From a virus: a stretch of 26,689 nt of DNA. Every line of letters starts with the position of its first letter. Position 1 is the first letter of the stretch. The stretch covers positions 1-26,689 of IMG/VR virus record IMGVR_UViG_3300035703_000376. One strand, written 5' to 3'. The position numbers and the translations under genes are program-made. Under the pieces are notes generated by a model that was given only the letters and a program-made list of their open reading frames with translations, was not told the DNA's origin and made no database searches. Shown here in pieces: positions 7,165 to 12,778 of the stretch.

Positions 7165-7917
7165 TTAAGGCGAAAGACGTGCTTTATGAAGACGTTTCTC
7201 TTCATAATATTTCCAAACGTGTGGAGCCCACTTTTCAAGTTGAGGTGCAATTTGCTCACAAAGTGCTTGAATTTCAAGTTGAGCATCCATCTTTGCTCTC
7301 AAATCTAAAAGGTGTAAAACTGAACGAAGATTAAAAGAAACTACGAAGTTTTGACGAATTGCTTGTGCAAGATAGTCACGAATATGTTCTTCGCACATTC
7401 CTTTCTCATATTTTGCAGCATAACGCTTACATCCTTCTAGAATCCAATTTAGTTCATCTACATAATCATCTTCTGTCCAATCATACTTTTTACCGTAACG
7501 ATTAGTATAAAACCCCGGAGGACGAACATAAAATACATCTTCTGGTTTTAGTTCTCCACTAGCAACTTTAATGACTCGTTTTCCAGTATATCGTTGTGAC
7601 TGAACATCAAAGCTAACACCCACTCTATGGGTCCTTGCTTGCATTGAAACGTTATGAACATACCCAGACACAGAAAAAGTAATTGAAGGGTGTTCTAGAG
7701 GTCCCCAGTGTCCTTTCTCATTGCTTAAAAGACGTTCTACAACCCACTCGCCACATTCACTTGGTTTAGGAATTTTTTGATTATGAATTGGTGTTTCTGA
7801 ATAGTCACATTTTCCTGCTTGATAGATCACTTGTTCTGGAAGTGAATAACACTGAAGCATTACTACTTCAAGATTTTTATCCAGTTCAAGAAGATCTTTT
7901 GCTTTAATAGGTTTCAC
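7165..7917 (-). CDS. thyX: Flavin-dependent thymidylate synthase ThyX
   Basis: A 250-aa enzyme making dTMP from dUMP with FAD and methylene-tetrahydrofolate, supplying phage DNA synthesis. The ThyX region is 'QARTHRVGVSFDVQSQRYTG' (about residues 92-111), preceded by 'EHPSITFSVSGYV'. The usual RHR-x7-S signature appears here as R-T-H-R-x8-S, a variant with one extra residue. The C-terminal 'FVVSFNLRSVLHLLDLRAKMDAQLEIQ' contains the conserved R/N-rich helix for nucleotide and flavin binding. It starts at a GTG that overlaps the upstream TGA (GTGA), with GGAG 7 nt before it. Confidence 0.93.
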   Translation of the reverse strand: MKPIKAKDLLELDKNLEVVMLQCYSLPEQVIYQAGKCDYSETPIHNQKIPKPSECGEWVVERLLSNEKGHWGPLEHPSITFSVSGYVHNVSMQARTHRVGVSFDVQSQRYTGKRVIKVASGELKPEDVFYVRPPGFYTNRYGKKYDWTEDDYVDELNWILEGCKRYAAKYEKGMCEEHIRDYLAQAIRQNFVVSFNLRSVLHLLDLRAKMDAQLEIQALCEQIAPQLEKWAPHVWKYYEEKRLHKARLSP

Positions 7918-8150
7918 AGTCCATCTCCATCATCATCGTTTGTAAGTTTGTATTTTTGATTTACTCTTGAATTATTGAATAAATCTTCCTCTTCATCATA
8001 AAACACTTCATCATAATCATCAATATAAGGAGAGACCTCTTCATATTGTGGTTTATAAGAATTTTTATCAGAATAAACTTCTGATTTCAAACAATCCACA
8101 AGAGACTCAAGATTTCTGATGATTAATTTAAGCTTTTCTTTATCCATCAT
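7914..8150 (-). CDS. Small acidic hypothetical protein upstream of thyX
   Basis: A 78-aa protein from the ATG at 8150 (MMDKEKLKLIIRNLESLVDCLKSEVYSD). An N-terminal amphipathic helix is followed by a very acidic, Tyr-rich tail (DDYDEVFYDEEEDLF...NDDDGDGL). An in-frame TTG at 8165 is possible but lies at the predicted transcription start. It is coupled to thyX by GTGA and has its own promoter at 8171-8199. I do not recognise it. Confidence 0.6.
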   Translation of the reverse strand: MMDKEKLKLIIRNLESLVDCLKSEVYSDKNSYKPQYEEVSPYIDDYDEVFYDEEEDLFNNSRVNQKYKLTNDDDGDGL

Positions 8151-8170
8151 GATTAACCCCCACAAAGGTA

Positions 8171-8199
8171 ATTATACATAAAAAAAGAGGGGGAGTCAA
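8171..8199 (-). promoter_or_regulatory. Sigma70 promoter whose -35 lies in a terminator loop
   Basis: On the minus strand TTGACT (8199-8194) is followed by a 17-nt spacer and TATAAT (8176-8171). The -35 box is the loop of the terminator hairpin, and the spacer is its 3' arm plus T-tract. The start would be near 8164, giving a short leader to the ATG at 8150. Confidence 0.7.
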
Positions 8200-8210
8200 G
8201 TCCCCCTCTT
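8179..8210 (-). terminator. Strong intrinsic terminator of the riboswitch module
   Basis: On the minus strand a perfect 10-bp stem (AAGAGGGGGA, 8210-8201, with TCCCCCTCTT, 8194-8185) closes a 6-nt loop. It is followed by a run of T residues (8186-8180). It lies just after the stop of the 32-aa gene and separates that unit from the thyX unit. Confidence 0.88.
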
Positions 8211-8213
8211 ATG

Positions 8214-8312
8214 TTATTTTGCTGCCAATAAAGTGGCAAGCGATGCTTTTTTGCGCCTCTCTTCTTTTTGCTTTTGCTCTTTTATGAGTTGCAACACATT
8301 AAGTTTCTTCAT
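8214..8312 (-). CDS. Tiny basic protein, 32 aa, second gene of the riboswitch module
   Basis: Starts at ATG 8312-8310, which overlaps the TGA of the upstream gene by one base. A perfect AAGGAGG ribosome site lies 10 nt upstream. The product starts MKKLNVLQLIKEQKQKEERR and ends KKASLATLLAAK: one long amphipathic, Lys/Arg-rich helix. Its size and charge recall small basic inhibitors such as cyanobacterial glutamine-synthetase inactivating factors, but I see no sequence match to them and only suggest this from context. The terminator follows immediately. Confidence 0.68.
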   Translation of the reverse strand: MKKLNVLQLIKEQKQKEERRKKASLATLLAAK

Positions 8313-8449
8313 CACTTATGCCCCTCCTTTACGAACTTAACACCACGATAGGTTTCATTGTATTGTTGAGGTTGTTGCATCATTTGCTGTTGATACTCAA
8401 GACGCTTTTGAGTATCATACTCTACGCCTCTATATACGATTTTTGCCAT
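8312..8449 (-). CDS. DUF4278-like small protein (45 aa) downstream of the riboswitch
   Basis: ATG at 8449 with AAGGAG about 9 nt upstream; TGA at 8314-8312. The protein starts MAKIVYRGVEYDTQKRL and near its end repeats the motif as 'NETYRGVKFVKEGHK', with a Gln/Met-rich middle (YQQQMMQQPQQ). The paired YRGV motif is the signature of DUF4278, a family of very small cyanobacterial and cyanophage proteins. The leader carries a glutamine-riboswitch-like RNA, a context reported for such small genes in picocyanobacteria. I infer a link to nitrogen or glutamine control; the biochemical role is unproven. Confidence 0.75.
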   Translation of the reverse strand: MAKIVYRGVEYDTQKRLEYQQQMMQQPQQYNETYRGVKFVKEGHK

Positions 8450-8483
8450 TGTTTTTGCTCCTTAAGAAATGAGATGTTTAAGT

Positions 8484-8536
8484 CCCGTTCCTTTGGGCGG
8501 CGTTTCCGTTTGCTATTCGCAAATAGCAAATGAACG
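8484..8536 (-). ncRNA. Second, divergent aptamer-like fold of the leader
   Basis: Directly after the first aptamer (4 nt between them) the minus strand again has CGTTCATT (8536-8529) and ends with GGAACGGG (8491-8484), which can pair as CGTTC/GAACG. Inside is a perfect 9-bp hairpin (TTTGCTATT/AATAGCAAA, 8530-8522 with 8517-8509) and a GGAAACGCC segment where the first copy has AAGTAGG. The same frame with an altered core suggests a tandem but diverged aptamer, or a decayed copy. Confidence 0.5.
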
Positions 8537-8540
8537 AAAT

Positions 8541-8588
8541 TGCGTTCCGCGTCGTCCTACTTGCGTCTCATTTAATGAGATGAACGTA
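8541..8588 (-). ncRNA. Glutamine riboswitch (glnA / Downstream-peptide family) aptamer
   Basis: The minus strand reads CGTTCATC (8586-8579), a hairpin TCTCATT/AATGAGA, then GACGCAAGTAGG (core AAGTAGG at 8562-8556) and GGAACGCA (8548-8541). These are the hallmark blocks of the cyanobacterial glutamine-binding glnA/Downstream-peptide RNAs: a CGUUC/GGAACG closing helix around a conserved AAGUAGG core. The predicted transcription start (about 8587) falls at its first base. The 100 bases 8481-8580 are 48% GC by count in a clearly AT-rich genome, as expected for a structured RNA. Family assignment rests on memory of the consensus; a covariance-model search would settle it. Confidence 0.75.
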
Positions 8589-8593
8589 GAAGT

Positions 8594-8622
8594 ACTATAG
8601 ACTTCTATAGTAATTTAGTCAA
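8594..8622 (-). promoter_or_regulatory. Sigma70 promoter of the riboswitch module
   Basis: TTGACT (8622-8617) and TATAGT (8599-8594) on the minus strand are separated by exactly 17 nt. Transcription from here would start at about 8587, the first base of the aptamer. The leader from there to the DUF4278-like ATG is about 138 nt. Bases 8623-8659, up to the endonuclease stop, hold nothing I can identify. Confidence 0.75.
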
Positions 8623-8659
8623 GTAGGTTTGTAAAATGTTATACTATTTTACTATTTCT

Positions 8660-9301
8660 TTATCTTTCATTATTAATAGCAAAATAACCTTTATGGTGTT
8701 TTCTTTTTCCATTCAATACCTTTATAATATGACTTACCGATAAATTATGTTCTTTACAAAAATGCGATATATTTTCAAGGACATATATTTCACCATCAGG
8801 AGATATTACAGTATTAAAATCTCTTTTTTTAATAGTAGTTTCTGGCAATTTCCAACCTTTATGCGATTTTAATTTTCCAGAAATTACTCTAGATAAAACA
8901 TGATTTGTTAGATTATTTTCTCTACAAAATTTAGTAACATTTTCACCTTCATAAATTTTTCCAGTAGGATCCATTATTACAAATTTTTTCCATCTATTAG
9001 GATTACAATATTTTTCTCCACCTAATGTGGAATTGTATCCAAATTTAAAGGTAGAAAAATGTTCTATCCAATATTTTTCTCTTTCATCAAGTTTTTCTAT
9101 ATTAACTTCTTCAATTATCCCCCAAACAAAATTATCAATACCATATTTTTTTATTGCGGAATAAAATTTATTTCTTTTTTTATATTTCAATGCGGCAGTT
9201 TTATGCTTACTTTTTCTTGCATTCAAATTATTAATTGTTTGCCCGATATATTTTTTTCCACTAATAATACAATGAGCACAATAAATTATCCCTTTAGACA
9301 T
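8660..9301 (-). CDS. GIY-YIG homing endonuclease with duplicated C-terminal modules
   Basis: A 213-aa product from ATG 9301 (MSKGIIYCAHCIISGKKYIGQT). An in-frame ATG 7 codons upstream (9322) would be cut off in a transcript from the late box at 9326-9333, so 9301 is preferred. The GIY-YIG motif is 'GIIYCAHCIISGKKYIG', followed by 'NARKSKH' and the helix 'AIKKYGIDNFVWGIIEEV'. The C-terminal half holds two copies of a DNA-binding module: 'DPTGKIYEGENVTKFCRENNLTNHVLSRVISGKLKSHKGW' (quoted in parts: DPTGKIYEGENVTKF, RVISGKLKSHKGW) and 'SPDGEIYVLENISHF..VLNGKRKHHKGY'. It lies between speD and the riboswitch module. Confidence 0.87.
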   Translation of the reverse strand: MSKGIIYCAHCIISGKKYIGQTINNLNARKSKHKTAALKYKKRNKFYSAIKKYGIDNFVWGIIEEVNIEKLDEREKYWIEHFSTFKFGYNSTLGGEKYCNPNRWKKFVIMDPTGKIYEGENVTKFCRENNLTNHVLSRVISGKLKSHKGWKLPETTIKKRDFNTVISPDGEIYVLENISHFCKEHNLSVSHIIKVLNGKRKHHKGYFAINNER

Positions 9302-9325
9302 TTTATTTTTTGAGTTCGGCATTTA

Positions 9326-9333
9326 TATTTATA
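9326..9333 (-). promoter_or_regulatory. Late promoter box of the second endonuclease
   Basis: TATAAATA on the minus strand is an exact match to the T4 late promoter consensus. With the usual start about 6 nt downstream, RNA would begin near 9320, inside the upstream ATG, leaving a leader of about 19 nt before the ATG at 9301. Confidence 0.72.
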
Positions 9334-9334
9334 T

Positions 9335-9365
9335 TAAAAATGAGAAGAGAATAATCTCTTCTCAT
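9335..9365 (-). terminator. Intrinsic terminator after speD
   Basis: A perfect 11-bp stem ATGAGAAGAGA/TCTCTTCTCAT (9365-9355 and 9350-9340) has a 4-nt loop and is followed on the minus strand by TTTTT. It ends the speD transcript and insulates the downstream endonuclease. Confidence 0.85.
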
Positions 9366-9404
9366 AATGCCTTAAGTTTTGCCGAACTCTAAAGGCATCA
9401 TTAT

Positions 9405-9731
9405 TTATCTATCAACATACTTAAGATCGTGAGATTGTGAATGCAATTGCTCAATAATTATATCCACACCTATTTTTGGATTGCAATTTCCACAAGTAAA
9501 AATATCCACATAACAATTACCTAATTCTGGATATGTATGGATTGAAATGTGAGACTCTTCTAAAAGACATAAAACAGTGACTCCCTGTGGTTCAAACTTT
9601 TTAGAAATAGTCTGAATCACAGTAGCACCACTTGCAACTGCCGCGTTTTCTAATAAGTCTATGAGACAACGCTCGTCGTCCAAAAGAACAAACGAGCATC
9701 CATACAAGTTAAGTAGATAATGCTTTCCCAT
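9405..9731 (-). CDS. speD: S-adenosylmethionine decarboxylase
   Basis: A 108-aa bacterial-type SpeD, the proenzyme that self-cleaves to form a pyruvoyl group and decarboxylates SAM for spermidine synthesis. The cleavage motif 'EESHISIHTYPE' (Ser about residue 60) and the following 'GNCYVDIFTCGNCNP' are intact. The start 'GKHYLLNLYGC' is typical (usual length about 110-130 aa). speD is a common cyanophage auxiliary gene. It begins 1 nt after the stop of the preceding small gene. Confidence 0.95.
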   Translation of the reverse strand: MGKHYLLNLYGCSFVLLDDERCLIDLLENAAVASGATVIQTISKKFEPQGVTVLCLLEESHISIHTYPELGNCYVDIFTCGNCNPKIGVDIIIEQLHSQSHDLKYVDR

Positions 9732-9732
9732 T

Positions 9733-9924
9733 TTACAGTGGATTCTCCTCCGCTTCTTTGATTAAGGAACTCACAATCTCTTCTGTCCCATCTAGTGTTT
9801 TGATAGCGTAGAGAGATGATTTTTGATATTTTTTTACTTTTTTATATTGCTTTAAAAGTTTATTTAAATCGTTTTTAGGAAGTTCAAATTCAACTTCAAA
9901 ATCATTGTTAAATCCTTTATTCAT
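9733..9924 (-). CDS. Small hypothetical protein upstream of speD
   Basis: A 63-aa protein from ATG 9924 (MNKGFNNDFEVEFELPKNDLN), chosen because this ATG overlaps the upstream TGA as ATGA with a purine-rich AAAGAGAAA before it. An in-frame ATG at 9960 would give 75 aa with a longer overlap. Features are a Lys-rich middle (KQYKKVKKYQK) and an acidic end (IKEAEENPL). I do not recognise it. Confidence 0.65.
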   Translation of the reverse strand: MNKGFNNDFEVEFELPKNDLNKLLKQYKKVKKYQKSSLYAIKTLDGTEEIVSSLIKEAEENPL

Positions 9925-10271
9925 TTTCTCTTTTTCTTTTCTGACTTTTGATAACCCCATAGTTTAGGATTTGTTCTCCCATACCCAAAATCAATTTTTT
10001 TAACAGATCCAGAACCATACTTATCATAATACATATCAAAGATACGGACTCTAGATCCTCTGACTAGATCAATAAAAGATTTTCCATCCACTTCATACCA
10101 AATTAAATACGCATCATTAGGAAAAGAAGGATCTTTTACTTTATCGATAGATGTATTTTGAAGAAGAATATCACAACCATATTCTTGAGGGAAAACTTGC
10201 TTTTCATTATTTGAAGATTCTGTCATAGATTTCCCCTGTGCTCTTTTTACAACATCATGCAATTTACTCAC
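9921..10271 (-). CDS. Conserved cyanophage hypothetical protein
   Basis: A 116-aa protein if it begins at GTG 10271, which overlaps the upstream TGA as GTGA. An ATG at 10286 would add five residues (MGWAF). It contains 'YGCDILLQNTSIDKVKDPSFPNDAYLIWYEVDG', 'DLVRGSRVRIFDMYYDKYG' and 'VKKIDFGYGRTNPKLWGYQ', then a basic tail (KSEKKKRK). Mixed alpha/beta, soluble. Similar proteins occur beside speD in cyanomyoviruses; function unknown. Confidence 0.75.
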   Translation of the reverse strand: MSKLHDVVKRAQGKSMTESSNNEKQVFPQEYGCDILLQNTSIDKVKDPSFPNDAYLIWYEVDGKSFIDLVRGSRVRIFDMYYDKYGSGSVKKIDFGYGRTNPKLWGYQKSEKKKRK

Positions 10272-10834
10272 GAACGCCCACCCCATTGAATATCAGGATA
10301 TGCTTCACTCACAATTTCTTTAGTAATTTTATACTTAGTTTGAAGTTTTTTGTCTTTTACAAGACAAACAATTTCTGCTTCAAGTGGATGAAGTCCCTGT
10401 AGAATGTTAATAAACATAGTTTCTCTACGAAGAGAACTTAATCCATCATTACCACCTTTTACAAAATTATAAAACATATGGTATTCTTTTCTAATTGAAG
10501 ATTTACCTTGGTCCATAGATCCAAGAGAATTTGAATTCATTTCTTCCATTTTAGAAACTGCATCTTCAATTTTTCCACTTAATGTTCCACTGTAAGAAGT
10601 CTGCTCTCCCGTGCTTGCATAGGGAACATCTCCCTCAGGAAGTAAAGAAATTACAGTCTCATCAAAGTTCCAAATCAAAATAGTTTTCAAGGATAAATCA
10701 TCATATTTCTTTAGGACTTCTACTTTTTTAGAATTTGATCTTTGTTTTGAAACTAAATTTAGAATTTCAAATATAAAAGGATTTGAAGGTAAAGTTTCAA
10801 TTGTTGCTTTAGGTTTTGTTTTAGTTATCGCCAT
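10268..10834 (-). CDS. Conserved cyanophage protein of unknown function
   Basis: A 188-aa protein. After a basic N-terminus (MAITKTKPKATIETLP) come 'SNPFIFEILNLVSKQRSNSKKVEVLKKYDDLSLKTILIWNFD' (quoted in parts: FIFEILNLVSKQ, KTILIWNFD), a Ser/Gly-rich middle, and 'FINILQGLHPLEAEIVCLVKDKKL', ending in 'YPDIQWGGRS'. The 'ILQGLHPLEAEIVCLVKDK' block is strongly conserved in T4-like cyanophages (possibly the DUF6433 family). The role is unknown. It heads the speD unit, preceded by a late box 40 nt upstream. Confidence 0.8.
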   Translation of the reverse strand: MAITKTKPKATIETLPSNPFIFEILNLVSKQRSNSKKVEVLKKYDDLSLKTILIWNFDETVISLLPEGDVPYASTGEQTSYSGTLSGKIEDAVSKMEEMNSNSLGSMDQGKSSIRKEYHMFYNFVKGGNDGLSSLRRETMFINILQGLHPLEAEIVCLVKDKKLQTKYKITKEIVSEAYPDIQWGGRS

Positions 10835-10873
10835 AATTTTTAATACAAATCAGTTTAACATAGTGATTTTGGT

Positions 10874-10881
10874 TATTTATT
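10874..10881 (-). promoter_or_regulatory. Candidate late promoter box for the 10834-9405 unit
   Basis: AATAAATA on the minus strand fits the late consensus and lies 40 nt before the ATG at 10834. It overlaps the TAA stop region of the upstream gene, so it may be fortuitous. Confidence 0.4.
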
Positions 10882-11128
10882 AATCTTCTTCATTTTCATC
10901 ATCACCTTCATATTCTTCATCATCAAAAAATCCCTCTTCAAAACGAACAGCTAATACTTCATCGGGAATTATATTTCCATTATTATCAAGAAATTCTGGA
11001 TGAATATTGCGAATACCGTAAATTCTTTCTACTTGATATTGTTTAAAAATCCAACCACCAATTAAACCGATGAAAAGGAACATTACGCAAAATAAAGTTG
11101 TAAAGGTCAAAATGATTGATAGTTCCAT
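10880..11128 (-). CDS. Small membrane-anchored protein with acidic tail
   Basis: An 82-aa protein. Residues 4-30 form one strong transmembrane helix (ILTFTTLFCVMFLFIGLIGGW). They are followed by a soluble part 'YGIRNIHPEFLDNNGNIIPDEVLAVRFE' and a highly acidic end (FFDDEEYEGDDENEED). The 'NIHPEFLD..GNIIPDEVLAVRF' block is familiar from cyanophage hypotheticals. Probably an inner-membrane protein; role unknown. Confidence 0.72.
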   Translation of the reverse strand: MELSIILTFTTLFCVMFLFIGLIGGWIFKQYQVERIYGIRNIHPEFLDNNGNIIPDEVLAVRFEEGFFDDEEYEGDDENEED

Positions 11129-11146
11129 TTGCTTTCTCCAGAGAGT

Positions 11147-11350
11147 TTATTTTTTTCTAATATCGAAATGAAATTCTATAAAAAAATGAAACTCTCTACG
11201 AAAAAGAGAAATCATCTTACCAAATTTCATTTGAAACGTTTTTGGTGTAGATTCTTTCCTCCTATTTCGTAGTAATAATTCAATACCTCGATTAATTTGA
11301 GGTTCATTTTTATTTAGTTTTCTTTTTTTATCTTCATTATCATTTACCAT
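11147..11350 (-). CDS. Small basic hypothetical protein
   Basis: A 67-aa, very basic protein (MVNDNEDKKRKLNKNEPQ; 'LLLRNRRKESTPKTFQMKFG') with an aromatic C-terminus (REFHFFIEFHFDIRKK). It fills the gap between the membrane protein and glutaredoxin on the same strand. No family recognised; a modest chance it is not translated. Confidence 0.5.
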   Translation of the reverse strand: MVNDNEDKKRKLNKNEPQINRGIELLLRNRRKESTPKTFQMKFGKMISLFRREFHFFIEFHFDIRKK

Positions 11351-11366
11351 GATATATTTTTATTCA

Positions 11367-11603
11367 TTAAACTAAATTTTGTTCTTTAAGATATTGAATT
11401 GTATCCACACATCCTCCAATATGATTATCATCTACTATAACTTGGGGGAAAGTAGAACCTTCTCCAAACTCAGAGTAAAACTCATCTTTAGTAAAATCAA
11501 CATTTAGTTTATATGTTACATACGAAAGAGATGCTAATTCTAAAACTTGTTGAATTTTAGTACAATATGGACATCCATCTTTAGAATAAACTGTAAATTT
11601 CAT
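11367..11603 (-). CDS. grx: Glutaredoxin
   Basis: A 78-aa monodomain glutaredoxin with the active site CPYC at residues 10-13 (VYSKDGCPYCTKIQQVLE), the cis-Pro region 'STFPQVIVDDNHIGGCVDT' and the glutathione-binding GG. It reduces disulfides using glutathione, probably serving phage or host ribonucleotide reductase during infection. Length and motifs are complete. Confidence 0.93.
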   Translation of the reverse strand: MKFTVYSKDGCPYCTKIQQVLELASLSYVTYKLNVDFTKDEFYSEFGEGSTFPQVIVDDNHIGGCVDTIQYLKEQNLV

Positions 11604-11624
11604 AACTTTTTAATAAATCGAAAA

Positions 11625-11933
11625 TTATTTAGCGTTTATTGGAATTCTTTTATCTTCATTAAGTCTCAGTACTCCAGCATCCAAAAGTTGTTGTTTTCTT
11701 GGAGCACATCCGGTTTCTTTCATATTTGAAAAACCTATATTAGATGTTGGAAGTTGTTTTGGTATTTCTACATCTACAACTTGCCCCATAAGAAATTTAT
11801 TACGAATATAAGTTCTGTTATGCGGATTGAATGAAACCATGGTAAGAGCATCTATCTCATCGCCACAGTCAGCGATTTTTTTGCCAGTTTTACTATCAAT
11901 AACTGAAAAATACTCTTCATTATATTTTTTCAT
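11625..11933 (-). CDS. Hypothetical protein after the glycosyltransferase
   Basis: A 102-aa protein from ATG 11933 (MKKYNEEYFSVIDSKTGKKIADCGDEID), overlapping the upstream gene by 14 nt. An in-frame TTG at 11948 is a less likely start. It includes 'DALTMVSFNPHNRTYIRNKFLMGQVVDVE' and an end with 'APRKQQLLDAGVLRLNEDKRIPINAK'. Cyanophages carry similar small genes near glutaredoxin. Function unknown. Confidence 0.68.
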   Translation of the reverse strand: MKKYNEEYFSVIDSKTGKKIADCGDEIDALTMVSFNPHNRTYIRNKFLMGQVVDVEIPKQLPTSNIGFSNMKETGCAPRKQQLLDAGVLRLNEDKRIPINAK

Positions 11934-12777
11934 TATTAGAATATCCAAAGATTTTATTTAAAGACATAGTTTTTCCGGTATTTTGCCACCAATTTAATAT
12001 TTCATTTCTGGAATAATCTCTAAAATCAATTTCCCAGTGAGTACTATTATACCCCCTTTCGCGGTCTTCTACAAATAAAGGAAAAGTATATACTTTTGTT
12101 TCTGATGAAAAATTAGTACATATGATTGTTTCTACACTAGGAGCAGCAAACTCATCATGCCTCATATCTTTATCATATCCTCTATATTCATAGATAAATG
12201 TTTTTCCATTATAGTACGTATCAAGAAGATTTTTTACATGCTTTCTTGATATTAAGTAAGCGGCAGATGACCAATCACACCAACACCGATTTCGAAAATG
12301 AACATTCGGTTGAAAAAAATTAAACATCGTACCGGAATATCTAAGTAAGCACAATTGAATAATATCCCAATTTTCAGGCAAACGTTCAAAAAATTCTTCC
12401 CAAGTAAAGTTCCAATATTCAATAGTTTCAAAGCTCAAATCATCTTCACAAACAAAAATATAAGGTTCATCCGTATTATTATACCATTCATATAATACTT
12501 TTAAGTGAGAAGTAAAACACCCAAAATGTCCCTGAGGATATCCTCTGTCATAATGAGGACTAAAAAATCTTACGTCACAGTCTCCATGTCTATATTTTTT
12601 AAATATATGCGGAATAACCTTAGATATTTTAAAATCTTTGAGCATAGAAATAAATCCACTCACCCTATCCAACCTATCATCAATTCCAATAAAATGAATT
12701 GATGGAAAATTATTTAATTTTTGTTCAGTAGATAAAGACCTATTAGATCTTGCTTTAACAGTAAAACCTCTTGCCAT
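11920..12777 (-). CDS. Glycosyltransferase family 25 protein
   Basis: A 285-aa protein of the LPS beta-galactosyltransferase type (GT25). Visible motifs are the start strand 'SIHFIGIDDRLDRVSGF', 'GHFGCFTSHLKVLYEWY' (G-x-x-x-SH), the nucleotide-sugar/metal motif 'YIFVCEDDLSF' (EDD) and 'WSSAAYLISRKHVKNLLD'. It would add a sugar to a surface glycan or phage structural protein. Its C-domain is clearly related to the second half of the next gene: both share 'EDDLSFE..KYWNFTWEEFF..LP..W' (here EYWNFTWEEFF). Confidence 0.87.
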   Translation of the reverse strand: MARGFTVKARSNRSLSTEQKLNNFPSIHFIGIDDRLDRVSGFISMLKDFKISKVIPHIFKKYRHGDCDVRFFSPHYDRGYPQGHFGCFTSHLKVLYEWYNNTDEPYIFVCEDDLSFETIEYWNFTWEEFFERLPENWDIIQLCLLRYSGTMFNFFQPNVHFRNRCWCDWSSAAYLISRKHVKNLLDTYYNGKTFIYEYRGYDKDMRHDEFAAPSVETIICTNFSSETKVYTFPLFVEDRERGYNSTHWEIDFRDYSRNEILNWWQNTGKTMSLNKIFGYSNNEKI

Positions 12778-12778
12778 T

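Larger units (their letters stand above)
9312..9389 (-). promoter_or_regulatory. Long-range inverted repeat masking the second endonuclease start
   Basis: A perfect 10-bp inverted repeat has minus-strand arms GAGTTCGGCA (9389-9380, about 16 nt after the speD stop) and TGCCGAACTC (9321-9312). The second arm covers the upstream ATG (9322-9320) and the codons after it. The terminator and the late box lie between the arms. Read-through RNA from speD could close the stem; RNA begun at the late box cannot. Confidence 0.55.

Noticed and set aside
8318-8533. 71-aa plus-strand open frame
   Set aside because: It is opposite the DUF4278-like gene and riboswitch, with no ribosome site or protein-like composition.
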